Origin: Pholiota molesta
Lineage: Eukaryota > Basidiomycota > Agaricomycetes > Agaricales > Strophariaceae
Direction: 5' to 3'
Assembly (NCBI GenBank): GCA_014925825.1
Contig: JACGCK010000084.1
Location: forward strand, 1 to 64,000
Length of the DNA stretch: 64,000 nucleotides
A program made the translations under genes and the position numbers. The notes beneath the pieces are model-generated. The model ran no database searches and was not told where the DNA came from. It worked only from the letters and a program-made list of their open reading frames with translations. Below, one piece after another: positions 33,668 through 43,249 of the stretch. The stretch's first letter is position 1, and each line of letters begins with the position of its first letter.

Positions 33668-36600
33668 CTACAAACAGTCTATACGAAGATAACGACGCCC
33701 TTCGAGCTCTGAAATCAGCGACGCACATGAACTTCCAAAGATATCCAGGCTGTAAAGGCGGAAGTACGTGTGTCCGTCAATACAGGTCGTTCGAGATGCA
33801 AGCATGCGCGAAAATGCTTCATCTTCTAGCATATACTCGACGGCAGTGTTCGGATTCCGCACTGTGTGATCTATCACTTTTTGGTAGAGATCTCGAACAG
33901 TGATGAGAAAGGTAGCTGGATCGAATGATTTCCCTGCGGTGAATATGTCCTGAGGCTGCGGCCATTCAGGCAGTGGGTCAGATTCAGGACCGGGTTTTTG
34001 CTTTGAAGCGACTCCGTCCGAGCAATAACCTCTTCGATGGTTGATTGTCCTGGATTTGATGTACATAATTGCCTTGCAGCGGGTGCAAACAGCATCCTTC
34101 CGCTATAATAATAAGATTATTAGCCAGGTAACCAGAAAGAAAGACATGCAAACTTACTTTCTTCTGACCATCATCCGTGTCTTCCTTCTTGAGCGCAGGT
34201 ATTGCATTACAATGCTTGAGCCAGAAAGCGTCACTACCGTTGCTTTTAGCTGAAACAGTGAATATCAGCGGCCATATTAAAATTGAAAGAAAGATCTTAG
34301 ATCACATACAGATGAAGTCTTTGTCACCGAGCCTCTCAGAGATCATCGGCTCGATCTCATTAAGTTTGTCCATCAATGCCCGAGGGTTCTTCTTGATGAC
34401 ATTAAAGTGTTTCTCCTTTCCAAGCTTTGCTAGCCGTTCGTTATAAGCCTTGGTAGCAATGGCCCACTTCGAACTCGTCATCGAAAACGAGATCCATTGA
34501 AGTTCGGCGCGCATATCCATAAATAGGTAGAATTCATCATCGCCTAAAATCCGTAGGGCTCGAGGATCGACAGTAGTTCCAATAGAAAAGAGTAACTGAG
34601 ATCGCGTAAGGCCTTGGTCCTTCAATTCCGCAGGAAGCTGTAGCGGGCGTCTAAGCATGTCTAAAGAGAAAGAGGGTTTCGGTGGCAAAGGCAAAGTAAC
34701 AGAGGCAGGCTGAGACGATGCTGAAGATACAGTGGCTCCAGATTTTGGGAATGATTTATCGAGCGTCGTTTGAAACTTGAAGAAAGCGCGCGGCGTACTA
34801 GCAGTATCCTTGTCCGTAGTCGATGATGGATTCGGAAGGGATACGTCGGTATCTACAACCATGTTTGTAGGTGCACAATCTACAAAAGGCGCACAGTTTT
34901 CCATTGAAAAGTTCTAAAAGATAGAAGTAAGAGGGATTCATTCAAAACAGGAATATTGACGCAAGATGCTCACATGTGGTTCCGGCATTTTACTGAGCCC
35001 AAGAGCATCAGATTCAGAATCTGGTGGACCACCAGGAGTACCAATTGGTAGGCCTAATGCAACGGTTCCAGGGCTAAGAGACCCAGCAAATCGTCTACGC
35101 TTTGGATCCGGTACAATATCATCCACACATACTAAGCCTGATGCTGGCGGCGTATCGCGGACTTGGATGGCATCCGAGTCTGCTCCCCGCTCCTTTCGTT
35201 TTTGGAGGGAAGTCAAACCTGTACGCGATGGCTGAGAGACGGCTACTATTGTATCTTGTAAGCATTAGAGAAAACGAGGTAATGAAAAAATACTACGAAC
35301 CATTTTGCACCATCCTAATTGAGAAAAGTCGTTCCTCGACTCCAAGTGAGAGCATAAAATTATCTTGGTCCATTTCGGCAACTTCAGCGTCTATATCCTC
35401 AAGCATTCGTGATCCCGTATCAGATGCTTCATCCTTGATTTCCATGAAACCTCCAAAGGTTACCGAATGGGCGGATTCTACTAGTCCACTCGCCTTGTTC
35501 ACTTGCACTTTTGGGAGAATCGGGTAAACTTGGAGACTGGCCTTCGATACAGAGGGCTCCTTGATATACAGTGAATTGAATAGCTCCGCTGTATAATTAA
35601 CGAGCTGTATATGATGCGAGCCATAAGTCGATGCAACAAACTGATGGAAATTGATCGGGCGTTTGTTTTCAACTCGAGAAGAGCCGATACGAATGTTTCG
35701 TCGAAGGAAGAAATCATGGGCAAGGCCAGTATACATCTCAATACCACTGGGTTGCGCTCGCTGAATTGAGTTCCAGCCTTTGTGAGACCCTTCAATGCGG
35801 CTACCATCCATCGAAATATCCTCGCGAGGACGCGCTAAACATCCTTTTCGTACATGTTCAAGCTGATCAGCGTGGACCTAGTAAGATAAATAGTGATTGA
35901 ATTTATCTGCGCGTCGTCATTGAATGGTAATAGAAGATACTTACCTTTGAAGCTGCAGCCGACCATACGTCGCCATGCTGTAACCACTTGTTATATGCCT
36001 CCGTTATTTTGATCTCCTGCTCTGCCTTGATCCAGTACGTTGCAGGGGTATTTGCTTTCGCAGGAGTTTTGATAATAGCGTCCCTTATATCCTGAAGTAC
36101 ATGCCGACGATGCTTATTTTTTGTACCCCCAAATACCACAGAACTGTATCTGATAGTAAAGAATGATTAATCTCTGGTAATTCGATGATTGGACATACAG
36201 CTTACCATATCATGAAATGGTAAACATCAAGGTTGACAATTACATCGGCTCCAAGGCCTTCACGAATAAATCGCCGTACTTGACAGCAATTATCGACGAT
36301 GATAGATACTGGCCTTGGAATTTTCATGACATCATGGCGTTCGCCAATGTCTTGCAGTAGCTCTCGGGTTTCTGCAGGCGAAGCGCTCATACAGTATCGC
36401 TAAAAATCAGATAAGTCTTAAGGCATATAATAAACTATTGAATTGATGTACCCAAGAAAGGCCTTCGCCTTCTTCATTAACAGCGCTCAGAATACCGCCT
36501 TTCATCGGATTTTGGCGGCGTCCATCTTTATCTATTATAGAAGCTTTTCCCGCAGACTTGAACGTATTATCTAGAGAGATGGATTTTGCTAGAGGAATAA

Positions 36601-37219
36601 TGCAAATGTGTCTTAGAATGATAAACGGAATATCAGATCTGTTCGTACCTGTTCTAGTTTGGGAATATTCAACGGATTCATGATGTCGAACCTTTGCGAT
36701 GAAGTCCAAGTACAGATCTGTGATCATGTCATTTGTGATGAAGGAGTCATTGTAGCCTTTCTCATCTGTAGGCAGAGAGAAGCAAGCGAGATTATTCCGC
36801 TTAAAACCATGTTGACGTGCTGATTGAAAGCACGAAAGATAGTCGAGCATTCTTTGCCTATATTCAAGTAGGTGCAGCTCTAGTATTTGCGCATTAGAAC
36901 TTAGGCAATCATTCGAATATTACCACTCACGTTTTAGATGCTCCGATAGACCAGCAGAGGTTGAAGATAGTCGGAGCTCTGTAATCAAATCAAATAGCTC
37001 ATGGGTTACTGCAGCCCGTTTCAGGAAATATGGAACGCTTCCTAATAGTTAATTGCGAATAGATAAGCTAATTTCTTTAGGTAGAGTTAAAGGAAACTTA
37101 CTTGGGATTTTCCAATGCGGCCAATTATTCCAGAATACATGATTTGTCGTTACAAAGCAGTATCCTCCTTTCGTTCCATTTTTTTTGCAATCCTTGCATC
37201 GAAGCTGGAATCCTATTGC
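33668..37219 (-). pseudogene. DDE transposase-like gene, 5' end cut by LTR element
   Basis: Minus-strand multi-exon gene. From the N-terminal side it reads QLRCKDCKKNGTKGGYCFVT (a CxxC pair), HVFWNNWPHWKIP, LDYLSCFQSARQHGFKR, SLDNTFKSAGKASI, GGILSAVNEEGEGLSW, IIVDNCCQVRRF, LDVYHFMIWY, WSAAASKVHADQLEHVRKGC (20 residues), MDGSRIEGSHKGWNSIQR and HDFFLRRNIRIG. The D in LDNTF, the D in VDNCC and the E in RIEGSHKGWN are candidates for the acidic triad of an RNase H-fold transposase. I recall similar hypothetical proteins repeated in Agaricomycete genomes, but cannot name the superfamily. Its upstream part is missing because LTR element 1 abuts at 37,220. Remaining exons appear open, so most decay is the truncation. 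Confidence 0.6.
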
Positions 37220-37624
37220 TGTGACGACTGGATACTTAGGTACTTGTACAGAGGACTGTAGATCACATGATAGTCACATGTTACCATGTAGATACAGCCA
37301 TCCAGCTGTATTAGATAATCAGATTTACCTTTAACCTTTACTTGAAGGACGAATCCACACACTGCCGGTATGACCAGATAGTCTACTCCCTACCATGGGT
37401 CATATGGGGGCACAGGCGAGCCTTACCACGCAGATCTCTCTGGCTGAGCATCCATCCCTGCTTGCCTGGTCAACGGCTCACATTGCCCTGGATAGGGTCA
37501 CATTCCTCCTGAGTAGGATTACAACTCTCCCTCTCCCTGGATCTCCATCCAGCCCTCTCTCCAGGTCTCCTCCAGCCTTCCCTGAAGTCCCCTCGAATGC
37601 CAGATGCAGACCACAGGCATCACA
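37220..37624 (+). repeat. LTR, element 1 left
   Basis: 405 bp, TG...CA ends. Shares the GACGACTGGATAC variant with the right LTR of the same element, against GAGGACTGGACAC in element 2. It lies directly against the cut transposase-like gene. The 91-codon frame inside it is present in all four LTRs by copying and is not taken as a gene. Confidence 0.88.
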
Positions 37625-38140
37625 ATGGTGGGGGCACCGCGGACTTCTTTCCAAGAAGGTTTCAAGATGACCTGGCACTCCTTGCCTGTCCTCCCTTGGG
37701 TCTGTGGAGGTTGACTATGATGAGTAGTCCCCCCTAGGATCTAGGTCCTCTGAACCCCAGTGGGTTGACCTTTCAATGCCAGCTGGCATCTGATTGTGTC
37801 CCTACTAAGGGTTTGGGCTTAGGACTTGCTTAGGACTCTCTCCTTTCTTCTCCCCTTGGATTTCAGTGGGTTGACTGTCTCTGATAGTCCCTACTCATTT
37901 CTAAGGTTCCTCCTGACCCACAGTGGGTTGACATTTGTGCCAGCTGGTACTTGTGTCCCTACTCCTGGGTTGGACTCTATCTTTCTCCTTTTCCCTTTAT
38001 GCTCTCCCTTCACCTTTTTGCTATGCCCTTCACCCCTTTTCTACCTTCCCTCTGGTCCTAGGAATGCTCCTCAGCCAAGGAGTTCCTCTGGAATTGGACT
38101 TGTGATGATTTGGAAGGAAGATGATGATACTGGTTGGATT
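37625..38140 (+). repeat. Element 1 leader with short repeats
   Basis: After the primer-binding site come about four diverged repeats of 60-110 bp built on gtgggttgac, tgccagctggca and gtccctact. Element 2 has a corresponding but cleaner array (42,778-43,100). No open frame is kept between elements. Confidence 0.6.
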
Positions 38141-38145
38141 GATGG

Positions 38146-40750
38146 CCCCATATCTCCCCAACCACTCCTTAGATCGACAAGCGGATTTTTGCGGCTTGTA
38201 GCCCTCGTCGAAGCGATATCGAACGCGCCCTCGATGGCCCCAAACGACCCACCTTTGGGTGAGAAACAGATGCTGAGACATTTCAATGTCCTGAGACGAA
38301 ATCGATTCGTTCTCGCTTCCCAAACCTCGGACCATCAAGATCTCTTCGGATTCGAGCTCGTCTCATCCGTCCGGTTCTTTTGAGCCCAAGGTCGTTGAAT
38401 TCCGAGCGCAGGAAGCTTCCGAAATCTCTGCATGTCCTCATGCTCCTCTGTTCATGGTCTCAGAACAGAGATTCATCTGTTTCTCCCCAACTGCTCCATG
38501 GATCGTTAAGCGGTTTTTGGGTCCTGTAGCCCCCGTTAAATCGATATCGAACACGCCCTTGACGGTCCCAAACAGCCCACCTTTGGGTGAGAAACAGATG
38601 CTGAGACATTTCAATGTCCTGAGACGAAATCGATTCGTTCTCGCTTCCAAACCTCGGACCATCAAGATCTCTTCGGATTCGAGCTCGTCTCATCCGTCCG
38701 GTTCTTTCGAGTGCAAGATCGTTGAATTCCAAGCACAGAAAGGTTCCGAAATCTCTGCATGTCCTCATGCTCCTCTGTTCTTGTTCTAAGAACAGAGATG
38801 CATCTGTTTCTCCCCAGCCGTTTGATGGATTGCCAAGCGGTTTTTTGCGGCTTGTGGGCCTTGTCAAGTTGATATCGAATGCGCCTTCAATCGCCCCGAA
38901 CGTTCCACATTTGAGTGAGAAGCGGATGATGAGACATTTCGATGTCTTGAGACGAAATCGATTCGTTCTCGCCCCCCAGACCTCGGATATTTAAGGTCTC
39001 TTCGGATTCGAGCTCAGCTCATCCGTCCGGTTCTGGCGAGCCCAAGATCATCGAATTCGGAGCATACAACGTCTCCAAAATCTCCAATGTCCTCCTGCCC
39101 TTCTGTTCCTACTTTGAGGACAGAGATTCATCCGCTTCTCCTCAACAAGTCCACGGATCGTCAAGCGGTTTTTTGCGCTCCGTCGCGCCTGTCCAGGCGT
39201 TTCCAACGAGCCCCTGTGCGTGTCTAACAAGTGATTTCCAAGCGAGATATGGCCTTTGAGACATTTTGGTCTCCTAATGTGAAACCAAATTCGTTCTCAT
39301 GAACAGCTGCCCGTATCTGGATGATCTCTTCGGATTCGAGCTCGTCTCATCCATCCGGTTCTATCGAGCCCAAGATCATCCCATTCCGAGCAGAACAAGC
39401 CTCCGAAATATCGGCATGTCCTCATGCTCCTCCTTTGCTCCTGTTATGAGCAAACTCTGGCCATATCTCCGCAGCCGGTTCGTCTATCGTTACGAAACTT
39501 TTTGCGCTGGAAAGCCCTTGTTTTCCTCGTTCGAAAACGCCTTTGAACGTCCCAGACCGTTGCGCATTGCCCGAGCTATGACTTTACAGTCATCTCAGCC
39601 TCCTGAAGAGACATCAATTTCGTTCTCCGCACCCAGCACTCCTAGCTCTCCAAACTCTTTTGATTTGAGCTCGCCTACCCCGTCCGGTTCTAACGAGTAC
39701 AAGAACGTCCAATTCTATGCAGTAGATCATTCTGGGGGGCCCATTACCTCTTCCTCCCCTATGATCAGTTCCTAGAACACATATTGGACTATAACTCAGG
39801 AACCGGACCTGCGATTGTCTCGCGGTTTTTTGCGCTGTGCTGGGCTATGCAGGGCGCATCTTTCAAGCCCCTGCTCAAGCGAATCCATGGAGTCCTCGAT
39901 GAGGAGTGCACTTTTGCCTATTTTGGACCTCTGGTCCGAAATTTCGTTCGCTTTTGGCTTCCATCGCCTCTAGCCCTATTCTGCTTTGGGATTCAACTTC
40001 TCCTTCTTTGTCCGGTTCTAACGACACCCAAATCACCCTGTGTTGACCAGTGGAACACTCTGGGGGGCCCATCTTCATCCTTTCCCTCTATTTCTATCAC
40101 TAGAGCGAAGATTTGGCTGTCTCTCAAGAACCAGACCTCCGATTCCTTAGCGAATTTTTGCGGCTTGTTAGGCTACGCAGGCCGCTTCGAATAAGCCCTT
40201 GCGCAGGCCAAACGAACGAAATTCGAGCGAACTAGACCACATGTCTCATTTCAGTGCTCTAATCTGAGACGAAGTTCGCTCTTGGCAACCATGGCAGGTT
40301 CCCTTCTGGAGGCTTCGGATTTGTATTCGCCTCGACTCTCCGGTTCTATCGAGCTCAAGAACATGACGATCTATTCAGTGGAATATTCTGGGACATCATC
40401 CACTCCTCATCATTCCTTCCCACTTCATCATCAGGAGAGATTGGCCCATATCTTCGGAACAAAGCTTTCGATTCTCACGCGGTTTTTTGGCCCTTGTAAC
40501 GTTTGCGAAGACGCAACATTCAAGCCCTTACTCGCATGGAATGATGCATTTTCGAATTTACCATCCTCTTTCCTCCTCTTCCTACCCTTCAATGAAGATT
40601 GACCTATATCTCCGGAACGGCTGCTCCGTTTTCCACGCAATGTTTTTGGCTCTGTTACGATTTGAAGACGCATCTTTCAAGCCCTTATATGCGCAAAACG
40701 ACGAAGTTTCGAAAGTGCTAGGCTTTCCTTCCCTCCTGCTGAGCTCATTC
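38146..40750 (+). repeat. Tandem array of about 330 bp units, element 1
   Basis: Nine degenerate units in head-to-tail order, marked by the motif cggttttttgcg or variants at about 38,174, 38,510, 38,835, 39,163, 39,500, 39,820, 40,150, 40,480 and 40,640 (the last short). Each unit also carries gagacatttcgatgtcctga, ggattcgagctc, ccgtccggttct and a tgcatgtcctcatgctcctc block, in that order. The first three units are closest to each other and similarity falls toward the 3' end. Confidence 0.82.
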
Positions 40751-41513
40751 AGCATATCCTGACCAGTGGGCCTCTTTTCCTTTCCATTTTTATGCCTTCT
40801 CTTTGCTTTTTTCCACCTGCCAGAGTCCACTCTGTCCTTTCCTTCTTTCTTTCCACTCTGTGGCATTGGATTTTTCTTTTCCTCTTTTTCTTCCTTGGTA
40901 CTTCTTTAGCTGCCCAGTCCTAGACATGCCTCATCCTATGACCACTGTCTGGCCTGCACACCGAAAGAAGTGGGGGGCAGGGGTAGGGGGTAGGACCATG
41001 GGTCCTGAGGAGGCCTAGCCTCCTCCTATTACCCTATCTATCCCTATGTCTGGGATCAGGCTATGATCCCTTGGAGGAGCTGCCTTATGGCTATGCCCCT
41101 AGCTCCTCTAGGATGCTGGATTGGCTGACCCTCCTATATGGAGCAGGAAAGCTATCCTCTGCATCCTCTCAGATCCTTCTAGATCTGTAGAGCTAGTCTA
41201 GAGCTTTGCTCTGGCTCTTAGAGGATGCTTTAGGATTGGTTGACTCTCCTATCTGGAGTTAGGAAGCCATCCTCTATTCCCTCTTTGATCTCTTGTAGAT
41301 CTACCTTGGAAGGCTAGAGAATTTGGGAACCAAATTTTTTCTCTTTGCTTATTTTATTTTAGTTTATTCTTCCCAAAATTTTTACTTTATATATTCTTTT
41401 GGCCTAGTTTGGGGGGCCATTGTGATTCTTTTCTCTTTATTTTTACCTATATGTTTTATGCTTGTTTTCCATTTTCACTTAGAGTACATGCCCTCTGGAC
41501 AAGTGGGGGGCTC

Positions 41514-41918
41514 TGTGACGACTGGATACTTAGGTACTTGTACAGAGGACTGTAGATCACATGATAGTCACATGTTACCATGTAGATACAGCCATCCAGC
41601 TGTATTAGATAATCAGATTTACCTTTAACCTTTACTTGAAGGACGAATCCACACACTGCCGGTATGACCAGATAGTCTACTCCCTACCATGGGTCATATG
41701 GGGGCACAGGCGAGCCTTACCACGCAGATCTCTCTGGCTGAGCATCCATCCCTGCTTGCCTGGTCAACGGCTCACATTGCCCTGGATAGGGTCACATTCC
41801 TCCTGAGTAGGATTACAACTCTCCCTCTCCCTGGATCTCCATCCAGCCCTCTCTCCAGGTCTCCTCCAGCCTTCCCTGAAGTCCCCTCGAATGCCAGATG
41901 CAGACCACAGGCATCACA
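41514..41918 (+). repeat. LTR, element 1 right
   Basis: 405 bp, looks identical or nearly so to the LTR at 37,220. Followed by gtatactactcc, which belongs to a non-LTR retrotransposon fragment. Confidence 0.88.
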
Positions 41919-42322
41919 GTATACTACTCCACTTATCTCCAATTCTGTACCCATTATGCATGGTCTTCCAGAGAAACCCTCGCGCTCTTTTTGAAAGAAT
42001 GTTGCTTCTGATTGAGAGCCATATTTCCCTGTCTGTAGGGAATTTACCCGCTAGTTCCTTTATACTGTGTCTTGTTATATCTAGCCTGATTATTGTGTCT
42101 GTACGTGGTACTAATTTCTTTGTCAAATGCACTCCTTCATGGAGTGATGCCTGTGTTGATAAGAGGAGGCTCTGGCCAGTAGATTCATATTCTGGATGCA
42201 TACTTATGTTATGGTCGGCAGTGGGAGGGAGTTGAAGTGCTGCTTCAGCTCTGGCTTTAGCCATTTCCAATTCTTTTTTGTCTGTTCTTTCCAGATAGAT
42301 ATTGCCCTGATGGTAGCGGAGT
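41919..42322 (-). mobile_element. Non-LTR retrotransposon fragment, RNase H and zinc-binding end
   Basis: The minus strand encodes YHQGNIYLERTDKK, then further on REIWLSIRSNILSKRARGFL and WKTMHNGYRIGDKW. The last peptides are typical of the zinc-binding region downstream of RNase H in fungal LINE-like elements. The fragment is interrupted on its upstream side by LTR element 2 and continues at 47,356; its downstream side is cut by element 1. Confidence 0.65.
42318..42322. repeat. Target-site duplication of element 2, left copy
   Basis: ggagt immediately before the left LTR. The same five bases follow the right LTR at 47,356-47,360. Confidence 0.85.
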
Positions 42323-42727
42323 TGTGAGGACTGGACACTTAGGTACTTGTACAGAGGACTGTAGATCACATGATAGTCACATGTTACCATGTAGATACAG
42401 CCATCCAGCTGTATTAGATAATCAGATTTACCTTTAACCTTTACTTGAAGGACGAATCCACACACTGCCGGTATGACCAGATAGTCTACTCCCTACCATG
42501 GGTCATATGGGGGCACAGGCGAGCCTTACCACGCAGATCTCTCTGGCTGAGCATCCATCCCTGCTTGCCTGGTCAACGGCTCACATTGCCCTGGATAGGG
42601 TCACATTCCTCCTGAGTAGGATTACAACTCTCCCTCTCCCTGGATCTCCATCCAGCCCTCTCTCCAGGTCTCCTCCAGCCTTCCCTGAAGTCCCCTCGAA
42701 TGCCAGATGCAGACCACAGGCATCACA
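42323..42727 (+). repeat. LTR, element 2 left
   Basis: 405 bp with TG...CA ends; shares diagnostic bases with the LTR at 46,951. Confidence 0.88.
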
Positions 42728-42777
42728 ATGGTGGGGGCACCGCGGACTTCTCTCCAAGAAGGTTTCAAGATGACCTG

Positions 42778-43103
42778 GCACTCCTTTCCTTCTCCCCTCA
42801 GAATCAGTTGGGTTTGACTTGGTGCCAGGTGGCATTCTGAGTCCCTACTCCTTTCTGAGGTTCCTCCTGACCCACAGTTGGGTTGACATTGGTGCCAGCT
42901 GGCATACTAAGTCCCTACTTCTGGGTTGGCTCTCCTTTCCTTCTCCCCTCAGAAATCAGTTGGGTTTGACTTGGTGCCAGGTGGCATTCTGAGTCCCTAC
43001 TCCTTTCTGAGGTTCCTCCTGACCCACAGTTGGGTTGACATTGGTGCCAGCTGGCATACTAAGTCCCTACTTCTGGGTTGGTTCTCCTTTTCCCTTTATG
43101 CTC
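42778..43103 (+). repeat. Short tandem duplication in element 2 leader
   Basis: A block of about 163 bp (ctcctttccttctcccctca ... cttctgggttgg) occurs twice in a row with very few differences. Each block itself contains two diverged copies of a cagttgggtt/tgacttggtgccaggtggca unit. Element 1 has related but more diverged DNA here. Confidence 0.75.
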
Positions 43104-43249
43104 TCCCTTCTCCTTTTTGCTATGCCCTTCACCCCCTTTCCACCTTCCCTCTGGTCCTAGGAATGCTCCTCAGCCAAGGAGTTCCTCTGGAATTGGACTT
43201 ATGATGATTTGGAGGGAAGATGATGATTCTGGTTGGATTGATGGCCCCA

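Larger units (their letters stand above)
37220..41918 (+). mobile_element. Non-autonomous LTR retrotransposon, element 1
   Basis: 405 bp LTRs at 37,220-37,624 and 41,514-41,918, both starting TGTGACGACTGGATAC and ending GGCATCACA. A primer-binding site follows the left LTR (TGGTGGGGGCACC, 37,626-37,638), and a purine tract (aagtggggggctc) ends at the right LTR. The 3.9 kb interior has no gag, protease, reverse transcriptase or integrase frame; it is filled by tandem units of about 330 bp. It must depend on an autonomous partner. Flanks do not match (attgc on the left, gtata on the right), so there is no target-site duplication. Confidence 0.85.

Noticed and set aside
37395..37670. 91-codon ORF MGHMGAQASLTTQ present four times
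   Set aside because: It is part of the LTR and is repeated only because the LTR is; no evidence of selection on the frame.
38454..40866. Repeated ORFs with phrases such as FDVLRRNRFVL inside the arrays
   Set aside because: They repeat because the DNA repeats; frames break at different places in successive units, so I read the array as non-coding.
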